Below, piece after piece: positions 13,272 through 20,943 of a DNA stretch of 21,162 bases (the first letter of the stretch is position 1; every line of letters starts with the position of its first letter). Location of the stretch: IMG/VR virus record IMGVR_UViG_3300042344_000338, positions 1-21,162 of that record. One strand, written 5' to 3'. The notes beneath the pieces are model-generated. The model was not told the origin of the DNA, made no database searches, and was given only the letters and a program-made list of their open reading frames with translations. Made by a program: the position numbers and the translations under genes. The DNA comes from a virus.

Positions 13272-15427
13272 TCGCCAACGCTCACCGCATTCTGTGGCTT
13301 CCCGGCGAAGACTCCCGCAACTGGGATTATGAGTCGGGCGGCTGGGCTTCGAGCAACCGCAACCCGTCGGGCGTGAAGGTGGACGCCGAGACCGCGTTGC
13401 GTTCGACGGTGGTGCTCGCTTGCATCCGCGTGCTTTCGACCAGCGTCGCCGGGCTGCCGCTGCATCTCTACCGCCGGCTGCCGAGTGGCGGGAAAGAGAT
13501 CGCCCGCGAGCATCCGCTCTATCGCATCCTGCACACGCAGCCGAACTCATGGCAGACGAGCTTCGAGTGGCGAGAGCAGATGATGCTGCACTTGCTCTCG
13601 CACGGGTTCGCCCTTGATGAGAAGGTCTACTCGGGCGGGGCGATCAGCGAGATCGTGCCGCTGCATCCGAGCCGCGTGAAGACCGAGCAGTTGGAGAACA
13701 ACCGCCTGCGGTACACGTACCGCGAGGCGTCGGGCTCTTCGACGGTCTACACGCAGGATGCGGTGATGTCGGTGCGGGGGATGAGCGATGACGGCGTGAA
13801 CGGGATGAGCACGATTGAGCTCGCCCGCGACGCGATCGGGCTGGCTCGGGCGTGCGAGATCCACGGGGCGACGTTCTTCGGGAATGGTGCCCGGCCCGGC
13901 GTGATCTTGTCTACCGATCAGATGCTCTCGCCCGAGGCGGCCGAGAACACGAGGAACCAGTGGGAGAGGGCTCATCGTGGCCCAGACCGAAGCAACCGAA
14001 CGGCAGTATTGCAGGGGGGGCTCAAAGTTTCGGAACTCGGCGGGAACAACCAAGAGAGCCAGTTCCTTGAGGCTCGCCGGTTTCAAGTCGAGGAAGTGTG
14101 CCGCCTCTTCGGCGTGCCGCCGCATCTCGTGGGCGACCTCACGCGTTCGTCGTTCTCGAATATCGAACAGCAATCGCTCGACTTCCTGACGAACGGGCTG
14201 ATGCCGTATCTGCGTCGCATCGAGTCTTCGATCGCCCGCGATCTCTTGGAAGGCGATGACGAATACTTCGCGGAGTTCGACACTCGTGGCGTGCTGCGGG
14301 CTGACGCTGCGGGTCGGTCGAGCTACTACAACACGATGTGGAACCTTGGCGTGTTGAGCGTGAACGAGATCCGCTCACTGGAGAATCTGAATCCCGTCGA
14401 AAGCGGCGACACGCGGTTCGTCCAACTCAACATGACCACGCTCGATAAGGCGGCGGCAGAGCCGGAGCCGATGCCCGCGACCGTGGTCGAAGAGATCGTG
14501 GTAGACGAGACCGCTCCGGCTGCCGAGCCGGTCGCGGATGCCGCCCCGGCCCAGGCGGATGAACCGCAACTCGCCGACGTTTCGCTCAACGGTGCCCAGA
14601 TCACCGGCATCCTAGAGATCCTGACGCAAGTCAGTGGCGGGCTCCTGACCACCGACGCGGCTGGGGCGTTGATTCTCGCATCGTTCCCCAGCATCCCGCT
14701 CGCTTCGGTTGATCGCATCCTCGCGGGCACGAGCACGCAGGCTGCCGCTCCTGCGCCGGTCGCAGAGCCACCCGCTCCCGAGCCCGTCGCGGCCTCGCTT
14801 CCCGCGAGCCGGGCGATGACGATCAGCGTCGATTTCGACCGCACGTTCTCTGCCGATCCCCGGCTCTGGGGCGAGTTCGCCCGCAAGGCGGTCGCGGACG
14901 GCAATCGTGTCGTGATGATTTCTCGCAGGCCCGAGGCGGATCGAGAGGAGGTGATCTCATCTCTCGGCGACTACGCCGAGGCTTTCTCCGATGTGCTGCT
15001 CGTGGGTAGTGACACGCTCAAAGACGATGCGGCCCAGGCGGCCGGGATCGCCGTGGACGTGTGGGTGGACGATTCGCCTCAGTTCATTCGTAGCGAGCAG
15101 CGTGCCGCACCGGGTGCGGTCGCGGAGGGTGACTTCGTTTCGTGGGATTCGTCGGGCGGCCGTGCTCGCGGGCGGATCGACCATGTGATGGACTACGGCA
15201 CGTTGGACATCCCCGGCACCGATTTCAAGATCGACGCGACCGAGGAAGATCCCGCTGCACTCATCACGGTCTACGAAGAGGTCAGCGGCGGATGGCGGGC
15301 GACCGAGACGCAAGTCGGGCACAAGGTGAGCACGCTCACGAAGATCGACCCGCTCCCCGAGCCGCCGCCGGTTGAGGAGAGCTCCTACGGCAAGCCGAAG
15401 CGGAAGGGGCGGAAGCGTGGCAACTAG
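13268..15427 (+). CDS. Portal protein with C-terminal HAD-like domain
   Basis: This 719-residue protein is much longer than a usual HK97-type portal (about 400-500). Residues 1-390 are the portal core (STVVLACIRVLSTSVAGLPLHLY, GNGARPG, the EEVCRLFGVPPHLVGD segment). A Pro/Ala/Glu linker leads to an LNGAQI segment (about residue 440), as seen at the C-terminus of other phage portals. A second linker is followed by a HAD-superfamily-like domain: DFDRT (522-526), S552, K585 and D601-D602, matching the four HAD motifs. A GDFVSWDSSGG domain starts near 621, and the tail is very basic. It forms the packaging channel ring; the HAD part may be a phosphatase. The stop overlaps the protease gene by 11 bases. 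Confidence 0.9.
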   Translation: MIANAHRILWLPGEDSRNWDYESGGWASSNRNPSGVKVDAETALRSTVVLACIRVLSTSVAGLPLHLYRRLPSGGKEIAREHPLYRILHTQPNSWQTSFEWREQMMLHLLSHGFALDEKVYSGGAISEIVPLHPSRVKTEQLENNRLRYTYREASGSSTVYTQDAVMSVRGMSDDGVNGMSTIELARDAIGLARACEIHGATFFGNGARPGVILSTDQMLSPEAAENTRNQWERAHRGPDRSNRTAVLQGGLKVSELGGNNQESQFLEARRFQVEEVCRLFGVPPHLVGDLTRSSFSNIEQQSLDFLTNGLMPYLRRIESSIARDLLEGDDEYFAEFDTRGVLRADAAGRSSYYNTMWNLGVLSVNEIRSLENLNPVESGDTRFVQLNMTTLDKAAAEPEPMPATVVEEIVVDETAPAAEPVADAAPAQADEPQLADVSLNGAQITGILEILTQVSGGLLTTDAAGALILASFPSIPLASVDRILAGTSTQAAAPAPVAEPPAPEPVAASLPASRAMTISVDFDRTFSADPRLWGEFARKAVADGNRVVMISRRPEADREEVISSLGDYAEAFSDVLLVGSDTLKDDAAQAAGIAVDVWVDDSPQFIRSEQRAAPGAVAEGDFVSWDSSGGRARGRIDHVMDYGTLDIPGTDFKIDATEEDPAALITVYEEVSGGWRATETQVGHKVSTLTKIDPLPEPPPVEESSYGKPKRKGRKRGN

Positions 15428-16430
15428 GTATGACCACATCGACTTCACGCCCCCGGCGGGCGTCAAGTCGGAAGCGCAGAAAGGGCTCGATTGGCGAAGA
15501 GAGTTCGGCCGAGGCGGCACGGCAGTCGGCGTGGCTCGCGCAAGAGACCTGAGCAACGGCACGACGATCAGCTCCGAGACGGCACGCAGGATGAAGGCGT
15601 ACTTCGATCGGCACGAGATCGACAAGCAAGGCGAAGGGTGGAGCCCGAGCCAGGACGGCTTCCCGTCGAACGGTCGGATAGCGTGGGCTCTGTGGGGTGG
15701 AGACTCGGGGTATTCATGGAGCAAAAAGTTGGTGAGGCAGATGAACGCAGCAGACGAAGGCGCAAGGAGTAACGCGATGAACGTCGAGCGACGATCCCTA
15801 GCGATTGACGAGATCGAGTCGGCGGTTCCGCTGCTCGCGGTCGAGAGCCGCAGCGAAGACGGTGCCGAGCGAGAGTGGATCGTGGGCTACGCCGCGAAGT
15901 TCGGCGTCAACTCGCTCGATCTCGGCGACTTCGTAGAGCGAATCGACCCCGGTGCCTTCGGCATCGTCGCCGAGCGGCGCGGCCGCAAAAAGCCGCTGGA
16001 GACGCGAGCCCTCTGGAATCACGACGCGAACTACCCGCTCGCCCGCTACCCCGGCACGCTGCGGATGACCGTGGACGAGGTTGGGCTCCGGTATGAGTTC
16101 CCGGTGCCCGATACGACCTACGGCCGCGACATCGCCAGCAACATTCGGGCGGGCATCGTCAAGGGCTCGTCATTCAGTTTCACCGTGCCCAGCGGCGGCG
16201 ACTCGTGGGCGGTCGAGGATGGTCGCAGTGTGCGGACGATCCAGAAGATCGACACGTTGCTCGATGTCGGGCCGGTGACGTTCCCGGCGTACCCTGACGC
16301 CGATGTGACGGTGGCCCAACGGTCATTCGATCACTTCCGCCAAGAGCGGCGGCAGCACGAGGAAGCCCGCAAGTATCTCGCGGATCGGGCCGCGTTCTTT
16401 CGCGACGTTCTGAGGCAGCATGGCCGCTAG
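15417..16430 (+). CDS. HK97-type prohead protease with extra N-terminal domain
   Basis: The 337-residue protein from GTG 15417 has two parts. Residues 1-118 (YDHIDFTPPAGVKSEAQKGL, the GGTAVGVARARDL segment and IAWALWGGD) form a domain seen next to phage head genes, with no known activity. Residues about 121-337 are the prohead protease: an E-W-I-V-G-Y-A-A-K-F strand, catalytic-type His202 in ALWNHDAN, and the GSSFSF serine motif (Ser251/252), with a final strand VGPVTFPAYP. It cuts the scaffold part of the capsid protein. A strong internal start (AAGGAG 15764-15769, ATG 15777) would give the 217-residue protease alone. It overlaps both the portal and the zinc ribbon gene. Confidence 0.88.
   Translation: MATRYDHIDFTPPAGVKSEAQKGLDWRREFGRGGTAVGVARARDLSNGTTISSETARRMKAYFDRHEIDKQGEGWSPSQDGFPSNGRIAWALWGGDSGYSWSKKLVRQMNAADEGARSNAMNVERRSLAIDEIESAVPLLAVESRSEDGAEREWIVGYAAKFGVNSLDLGDFVERIDPGAFGIVAERRGRKKPLETRALWNHDANYPLARYPGTLRMTVDEVGLRYEFPVPDTTYGRDIASNIRAGIVKGSSFSFTVPSGGDSWAVEDGRSVRTIQKIDTLLDVGPVTFPAYPDADVTVAQRSFDHFRQERRQHEEARKYLADRAAFFRDVLRQHGR
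15764..15769 (+). promoter_or_regulatory. Internal Shine-Dalgarno for a short protease form
   Basis: AAGGAG, seven bases before the in-frame ATG 15777, is one of the best ribosome sites in the window. It lies exactly at the boundary between the N-terminal domain and the protease domain, so two products may be made from one gene. Confidence 0.6.
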
Positions 16431-16602
16431 TGGTGATTCGTGCCCCCGGTGCCGCGATGGCAAGTACGCCGTCGCGTCGAGTGTTCGCAGCGGCGAGTAC
16501 CAGACTCGCTATCTGCGGTGCCAGCGGTGCGGCTGCACCGACAAGCAGATCGTGCCCGGCAGTGAAGTGCGGCGAAAGTCTTTTACTGCCGACGCACGCT
16601 AA
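16420..16602 (+). CDS. Small zinc ribbon protein
   Basis: The 60-residue protein has C8xxC11 and C34xxC37 separated by a strand-rich segment with SGEYQTRYLRCQRC, a classical zinc ribbon of the kind found in phage proteins near the capsid genes and in transcription-related proteins (TFIIS-like fold). It has GAGG at 16412-16415 before ATG 16420 and overlaps the end of the protease gene by 11 bases. It could bind nucleic acid or a head protein; its role is unknown. Confidence 0.7.
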   Translation: MAASGDSCPRCRDGKYAVASSVRSGEYQTRYLRCQRCGCTDKQIVPGSEVRRKSFTADAR

Positions 16603-16609
16603 CTGCATG

Positions 16610-16658
16610 GTTTCGGGGCGTGACTCCTAGTTTCGGGATAGGCGAACGCGATCGCGTT
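16610..16658 (+). promoter_or_regulatory. Possible regulatory region before the capsid gene
   Basis: The 86-base gap before the capsid gene contains two GTTTCGGG direct repeats (16610-16617 and 16630-16637), exactly 20 bases apart, and a perfect 14-base palindrome, AACGCGATCGCGTT (16645-16658). Repeats spaced by about two helical turns followed by a palindrome suggest a protein-binding site, such as an operator or promoter control region for the capsid genes. No clear -35/-10 pair is visible, so this is a suggestion only. Confidence 0.3.
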
Positions 16659-16675
16659 GCCGTGAACCCGAATAC

Positions 16676-16680
16676 AGGAG
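16676..16680 (+). promoter_or_regulatory. Shine-Dalgarno for the capsid gene
   Basis: AGGAG lies eight bases before GTG 16689 and decides that start over in-frame codons further upstream, such as GTG 16662. Confidence 0.6.
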
Positions 16681-16688
16681 CGATCCTC

Positions 16689-18047
16689 GTGGACAAGATC
16701 AAGCAACTGCTCGAAGAGTTGGCCGCCGTCGTTGCCGAGATGGAGGCGATGACCGAGGACGCCCCCGAGGGTGAGGCTCCCGCCGAGCCGATGACCGAAG
16801 AGCAGGAGGCGTCGCTCCGGTCGCTCGAAGTTCGGGCCGACAAGCTCAAGGAGCGGATCGAGTTCCTGACTCGCGTGCAGGCGAAGGAACTGGAACTCCG
16901 CAGCGTTCTGGAGCGTGCTGCTCCCGCCAAGAAGATCGAAGCCACCGAGGAGACCCCCGTCGTGGAGAGTCGCGCCAAGGTTTACGCCGTTCCGAAGAAT
17001 CATCGTCCCCTGCGTGGCTTCCGCTCCGAGGAGCGGGCCTACCGTGCTGGCATGGCGATCCGTGCCGGCCTGTTCAACGATGACGAGGCCCGTCGGTGGT
17101 GCATGGATCACGGCGTCGAGAGCCGTGCCCAGGCTGGCGGCATCAACTCGCTCGGCGGTGTGCTGACCAATGACGAGCTCTCCAGCGAGATCATCCGGCT
17201 CGTGGAGGAGTTCGGTGCGTTCCCGGCCAACGCCCGCAACGTGGCGATGAACAGCGACACGCTGCTGATCGCCCGTCGCACCGGCGGTCTGTCGGCTCGC
17301 CCGATCGGCGAGAACGCCGCTCCGACCACCAGCGATGTGACGTTCGACAACGTGCAACTCGTCGCCAAGCTCTGGGGCGTCGATAACCGCGTGCCGATGT
17401 CGCTGATCGAAGACTCGGTGATTGACCTTGCCGATGCGATGGCGGTCGAGGTGGCGCAGGCTTACGCCGAGGCGTTTGACAACGCCGGGTTTATCGGAAC
17501 CGGGGCGGGGGCCGTGTATCACGGCACGGTCGGCGTGGCGGTCTCGATCAACGACGGCACGCACTCGGCGGGCGTCGTGACGGCTGACACGGGCAACAAC
17601 AAGTTCGACAACCTCGATCTGCTGGACTACACGAACGTGGTCGCCCGGCTGCCCCTGTACGCTCGGCGGAATGCCAAGTGGTACATCAGCCCGGCTGGCT
17701 ACGGCTCTTCGATGCTGCGGCTCCTCATGGCTGCCGGTGGCAACAACGGGGCCGATGTGGCCGGTGGCGGCGGACTGAACTTCCTCGGGTTCCCGGTCGT
17801 GCTGACGCATCCGCTGGAGAGTCGCCTGACCGGCACGGGTTCGGCGATCGCCTGCCTGTTCGGTGATCTGTCGCAGGCTTGCACGATGGGCACGCGGCGT
17901 GAGGTCACGGTGAAGACCGACTCCAGCCGGTTCATCGAGTTCGACCAGCTTTTGACCTTTGCCACAGCGCGTGTGGCGATGGTCGCCCACGACCTCGGTG
18001 ACGCCAGCAAGGCTGGCCCGATCGTCGCCCTCAAGTTCGCCTCGTGA
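16689..18047 (+). CDS. Major capsid protein, HK97 fold
   Basis: The 452-residue protein starts with a long charged coiled-coil region (DKIKQLLEELAAVVAEMEAM, then EEQEASLRSLEVRADKLKERI), the delta/scaffold domain removed by the prohead protease in HK97-type phages. The capsid body follows: RAGLFNDDEARRWCMDHGVESR, GGVLTNDELSSEIIRLVEEFG, FPANARNVAMNSDTLLIARR, SLIEDSVIDLADAMAVEVAQA and a C-terminal strand with FIEFDQLLTFATARVAMVA. These match the N-arm, the spine helix and the P/A domains. It assembles the icosahedral shell. GTG 16689 is chosen for its AGGAG. It sits directly after the protease and zinc ribbon genes, as expected. Confidence 0.93.
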   Translation: MDKIKQLLEELAAVVAEMEAMTEDAPEGEAPAEPMTEEQEASLRSLEVRADKLKERIEFLTRVQAKELELRSVLERAAPAKKIEATEETPVVESRAKVYAVPKNHRPLRGFRSEERAYRAGMAIRAGLFNDDEARRWCMDHGVESRAQAGGINSLGGVLTNDELSSEIIRLVEEFGAFPANARNVAMNSDTLLIARRTGGLSARPIGENAAPTTSDVTFDNVQLVAKLWGVDNRVPMSLIEDSVIDLADAMAVEVAQAYAEAFDNAGFIGTGAGAVYHGTVGVAVSINDGTHSAGVVTADTGNNKFDNLDLLDYTNVVARLPLYARRNAKWYISPAGYGSSMLRLLMAAGGNNGADVAGGGGLNFLGFPVVLTHPLESRLTGTGSAIACLFGDLSQACTMGTRREVTVKTDSSRFIEFDQLLTFATARVAMVAHDLGDASKAGPIVALKFAS

Positions 18048-18075
18048 TCTTTGACCCTCTAGGAGACTCCAGAAC

Positions 18076-18504
18076 GTGAACCATCTCGAATCCACCAAGA
18101 CGGTCGTCGGCACGACGGTGACGAGCTCGGCTGGCACCGCGACCCTGACCATCGACACCCTGGGCTATGACTACGCCTCGGTCGATGTGGTCGTGGCGAT
18201 CAGTGCGACTGCCGGGCATACGGCGGCGTCGATCCTGAACGTGCTGACGCTCTCGCAGGGCGACACCACCACGGCGGGCTCCTCGGTCTACACCGTGGCG
18301 GTTCCCGCTGCGAGCGTGGCCGTCACGAGCCAGCCCAGCGTGGTTCGGTTCGATGTCGATATGCGGGGCAAGAGCCGGTATCTGAAGATCGACGCGACCC
18401 CGGCCCAGAGCCTTGCGACCACGATCGTGGGTCGGCTCGGCAAGGGCGAGATCGCCCCCGAGTCGGCTTCCGCCAAGGGTGCCCTCGCGAAGTACACCGG
18501 CTGA
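18076..18504 (+). CDS. Probable capsid accessory or decoration protein
   Basis: The 142-residue protein immediately follows the capsid gene and starts at GTG 18076 with AGGAG at 18061-18065. It is beta-rich and Thr/Ser/Ala-rich, with strands like KTVVGTTVTSSAGTATLTI, SVDVVVAISA and YTVAVPAASVAV, and a flexible C-terminus. Small beta-rich proteins in this position commonly decorate or stabilise the shell. I see no sequence motif that proves this. It is followed by a strong hairpin, so it may share a high-expression transcript with the capsid gene. Confidence 0.6.
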   Translation: MNHLESTKTVVGTTVTSSAGTATLTIDTLGYDYASVDVVVAISATAGHTAASILNVLTLSQGDTTTAGSSVYTVAVPAASVAVTSQPSVVRFDVDMRGKSRYLKIDATPAQSLATTIVGRLGKGEIAPESASAKGALAKYTG

Positions 18505-18521
18505 CGCTTGACAGCCTCGAC

Positions 18522-18566
18522 ACAGTGGATGGCGGGTGCGGCATGAGCCGTGCCCGCCATCTCTGT
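18522..18566 (+). terminator. Strong hairpin after the capsid genes, likely terminator or processing site
   Basis: The core is a 14-base-pair stem, 18529-18542 with 18547-18560 (two G-U pairs), closed by an ATGA loop. The stem can be extended outward to 18522/18566 with a bulge. It is very GC-rich and followed by CTCTGTTTG, a weak T-rich tract. It lies in the only sizeable gap between the capsid accessory gene and the next gene. It could lower transcription beyond the capsid genes or protect the mRNA end; a perfect Rho-independent terminator would have more Ts. Confidence 0.5.
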
Positions 18567-18577
18567 TTGAGGGCTCC

Positions 18578-19312
18578 ATGATCGTCAAGGTCGGCGGTAC
18601 AGATGTCGATGTGCGGATTGAGTGCGTTCTCAGCGGGCCTAGATTTGGCCCGATTAGCAATATCTTCGGCTGGGCTCAAGCCCTCATGCCGCTCGGCATC
18701 CGCCCGACGCTCGGGCAAGGTGCGCTGTGGGGTCAGGTTTTGCAACGTTGCCTAGAGCAGTTCGTGGACTCGACCGAGTACATCCTCACGACCGATTACG
18801 ATTCGTTCTGGGATCGCAAGACGGTCGAGGAACTTGTCGCCCTCGCGATGGCTTTTCAGTGCGACGCCCTCGCTCCGCTGCAAGTGAAACGCGAAGACGG
18901 TCGCCCGATGTTCACGTTGCCCGGCACGCTCGACAAGCCGCCCGAGGGCGGGGCGACTGAACTGCCGATGTCGTGGTTCGCCGAGCCCGTGCAGGAAGTC
19001 GATTCGGCTCACTTCGGCTGCACGCTGATCTCGACCAAGGCTCTGAAGCGAACTCCGAAACCTTGGTTCCAAGACATCCCCAACGACAAGGGGGAGTACG
19101 GAGACGGCAGAACTGACTCGGACATCCATATGTGGAGGCAGTTCCGCAAGGGCGGGAATCGCGTCTACATCACGCCCCGCGTCTCGATCGGCCACGGCGA
19201 GTATGTCTCGGTCTGGCCGGGCAAGGATCTACAGTCTCCGGTGTTTCAGTACGTGGGCGACTACACCGCGAACGGTAAGCCAAAAACTGCATGGAGTCTG
19301 CCGAAATCGTGA
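18578..19312 (+). CDS. Glycosyltransferase-like (GT-A) protein in the head module
   Basis: The 244-residue protein begins with a strand (VRIECVLSGPRFGPISN) that resembles the donor-binding start of GT-A enzymes, has a DYD triad at 73-75 in ILTTDYDSFWDR as the likely metal/nucleotide-sugar site, then a loop LAPLQVKREDGRP. Towards the end it has DSDIHMWRQFRKGG and VSIGHGEY, similar to the last acceptor/metal His region. ATG 18578 has GAGGG at about 18569-18573. It sits between the capsid accessory gene and the connector genes, an unusual place for a sugar transferase, and may modify virion proteins. Its stop overlaps the next GTG. Family assignment is moderate and the substrate is unknown. Confidence 0.62.
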   Translation: MIVKVGGTDVDVRIECVLSGPRFGPISNIFGWAQALMPLGIRPTLGQGALWGQVLQRCLEQFVDSTEYILTTDYDSFWDRKTVEELVALAMAFQCDALAPLQVKREDGRPMFTLPGTLDKPPEGGATELPMSWFAEPVQEVDSAHFGCTLISTKALKRTPKPWFQDIPNDKGEYGDGRTDSDIHMWRQFRKGGNRVYITPRVSIGHGEYVSVWPGKDLQSPVFQYVGDYTANGKPKTAWSLPKS

Positions 19313-19548
19313 AAATCAAACTGGTACAGAACTACTCGACCTACACGGTCGGGCGGGTGGTCGAGTGCGAGAACGAGACAGCGGAGCGGCTCATCCGCGA
19401 CGGCATCGCCGTGCGAGAGTCGCAGATGGATCTGATCGAGACGGCGACAGCCGAGCCCGAGGTCGAGCGGGCTGACGCACGACCGCGACGCGGCAGGAAA
19501 CCGAATGCGATACCGCAGCCTCAAGACTCTGACTCAGCCGACGGTTGA
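19309..19548 (+). CDS. Small phage protein with basic C-terminal tail
   Basis: The 79-residue product starts at GTG 19309 (overlapping the upstream TGA), although ATG 19291 six codons earlier is possible. It opens with KIKLVQNYSTYTVGRVVECENETAE, a strand-rich unit with a V-G-R-V turn and an E-x-A-E-R-L-I-x-D-G segment, as in small proteins found between the capsid and gp6-like genes of many HK97-like phages. The C-terminus is disordered with R/G/P/Q/D residues. Its exact job is unknown; it is probably a head-completion or connector accessory. The next gene overlaps it by 44 bases. Confidence 0.55.
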   Translation: MKIKLVQNYSTYTVGRVVECENETAERLIRDGIAVRESQMDLIETATAEPEVERADARPRRGRKPNAIPQPQDSDSADG

Positions 19549-20101
19549 GCCGGTCTCGCTCGCCGAAGCCAAGTCGCACTGTCGGGTCGATACCGACGCC
19601 GACGATGCTCTGATCTCTGCCTACATCAAGGCGGCTCGCGAGTGGTGCGAGGCGTACTGCGACGAGACTTTCGTTCATGCCCAGTACCGCATGACGCTCG
19701 ATTCGTTCCCCGTGGAGATCGAGCTTCCTCGGCCACCGATGGCATCGGCTGGCACGACCACGGCGGTGAGCGTGACCTACACGCTGGAGAACCAGAGCAC
19801 CGCGACGCTCTCGACCTCCGAGTACCGCGTTGATCGAGACAGCGTGCCCGGCGTTCTCCGAACGAACTACAACGGCTCCTGGCCCTCGCATCTTCTGGAC
19901 TACAACGCCGTCACCGTTACATGGTGGGGCGGGCGTGACGCGACCGGGGCAAGCACCCCGCAGCGGGTGAAGAACGCGATCCTCTGGCTCGTGGGCATGT
20001 GGTACGAGCGGCGGATGGCGGCGGATGCGGTGAGCCTCTCGGAGATCCCGTTCGGCGTGAAGTCGCTGCTCGATTCCGCCAAGTGGGGCAGCTACCGATG
20101 A
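19505..20101 (+). CDS. Head-tail connector protein, gp6-like
   Basis: The 198-residue protein has VEPVSLAEAKSHCRVD (residues about 14-29) followed by DDALISAYIKAAREWCEAYCDETF, the helix pair that identifies the HK97 gp6-like connector family. The middle is a strand-rich segment and the C-terminal helix has AILWLVGMWYERRMAADAV. The connector ring joins the portal to the tail. ATG 19505 has AGGAA at 19495-19499, five bases upstream. It follows the usual order after the capsid genes and overlaps the next gene by ATGA. Confidence 0.86.
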   Translation: MRYRSLKTLTQPTVEPVSLAEAKSHCRVDTDADDALISAYIKAAREWCEAYCDETFVHAQYRMTLDSFPVEIELPRPPMASAGTTTAVSVTYTLENQSTATLSTSEYRVDRDSVPGVLRTNYNGSWPSHLLDYNAVTVTWWGGRDATGASTPQRVKNAILWLVGMWYERRMAADAVSLSEIPFGVKSLLDSAKWGSYR

Positions 20102-20505
20102 GCGTGTCGGGTCGCATCGCGATCGACGTTGAGTTCCTCGACCGCACGGCCACGGCGGCCGGGAGTTCGCTGAACACAATCGCACTGCGGAATGCGAGCG
20201 AGTACGCAACTGGCAAGGTGGCTGTTATCGCCGGAACGTGCAGCACGAGTGCCGTCACAGTGGCGACAGCCTTGGCTGCCTACCGCGACGCTGCCGGGGC
20301 TGCGGTTACGTTCGCATCTCTTGAGCGAGTGGCGTTCTCATCGCCGACTCTCGCGTACTTCGATTGCGAGCAGCGTGGGCTCGGCAGCGACAACATCATC
20401 GCCAGCAGGAACGGCGAGGTGACTGTCGTGGACACGCCGAGCGTGACGTTCGTCTACACGACCGCTGGCACTGCGTCCTACACGCTCGTGCTGTATGGAA
20501 CATGA
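20098..20505 (+). CDS. Neck-region beta-rich protein, paralog 1
   Basis: The 135-residue protein has RIAIDVEFLDRTATA near its start and ends GTASYTLVLYGT. It is beta-rich and Thr/Ala-rich throughout. Its ends and general pattern match the next gene, so the two are paralogs. It is located between the gp6-like connector and the head-tail adaptor, where neck or capsid-accessory proteins are found. No family name can be given. It starts by ATGA overlap with the connector gene. Confidence 0.7.
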   Translation: MSVSGRIAIDVEFLDRTATAAGSSLNTIALRNASEYATGKVAVIAGTCSTSAVTVATALAAYRDAAGAAVTFASLERVAFSSPTLAYFDCEQRGLGSDNIIASRNGEVTVVDTPSVTFVYTTAGTASYTLVLYGT

Positions 20506-20514
20506 GGCACGAGC

Positions 20515-20943
20515 ATGAGCGACGTTCGCGGCAAGTTCGTGATCGACGTTGACTTCACCGACCGCACCACGGCGACAGGCGTGCAGCGGATGAAGCTCGT
20601 GTCGCTTGCGTCTGCGACCGAGTACCCCGATGGCAAGATCGCGGTCGTTTCGGGCACGGTCGGCACGGCGGTTGTGAGCGTGCCGGTCGCCCCCACGACC
20701 TACAGGAACGCAGCCGGGAATCTGGTCTCGTTCGGCAGCGTGTCGCGGGTGGCGTTCCAGGCGAGCGGGCCGACGCTCGTGGCGTGCGACGGCATTGGCG
20801 GGTGCGGCGTCAATGATTGGACGATTTACTCGCGAGCGGGGCAGGTTGCGGTTTCGGAAGCGATAGAGACTGCCTCGTTCTCCATCAACGTGTTCGGCAC
20901 CGCTGGCACGGCATCATTCACGCTGGTGATGTATGGCACTTGA
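20515..20943 (+). CDS. Neck-region beta-rich protein, paralog 2
   Basis: The 142-residue protein starts KFVIDVDFTDRTTATG, shares GKIAVVSGT with GKVAVIAGT of the preceding gene, and ends GTASFTLVMYGT versus GTASYTLVLYGT. The similarity at both ends shows an old tandem duplication, with the middle diverged (here a GIGGCGVNDW loop). It starts nine bases after the first copy's stop, with GAGG at about 20503-20506, and overlaps the head-tail adaptor gene by 11 bases. A role in the neck or as an accessory virion protein is inferred from position. Confidence 0.7.
   Translation: MSDVRGKFVIDVDFTDRTTATGVQRMKLVSLASATEYPDGKIAVVSGTVGTAVVSVPVAPTTYRNAAGNLVSFGSVSRVAFQASGPTLVACDGIGGCGVNDWTIYSRAGQVAVSEAIETASFSINVFGTAGTASFTLVMYGT

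Noticed and set aside
16647-16658. GCGATCGC as a sign of a cyanobacterial host (HIP1-like octamer)
   Set aside because: I noticed only about three copies in the window (near 3873, 16648 and 17844), which is close to what GC-rich DNA gives by chance.
16599-18158. 519-codon - strand frame opposite the capsid gene
   Set aside because: It exactly mirrors the capsid gene and spans its boundaries; composition is typical of a GC-driven shadow frame.
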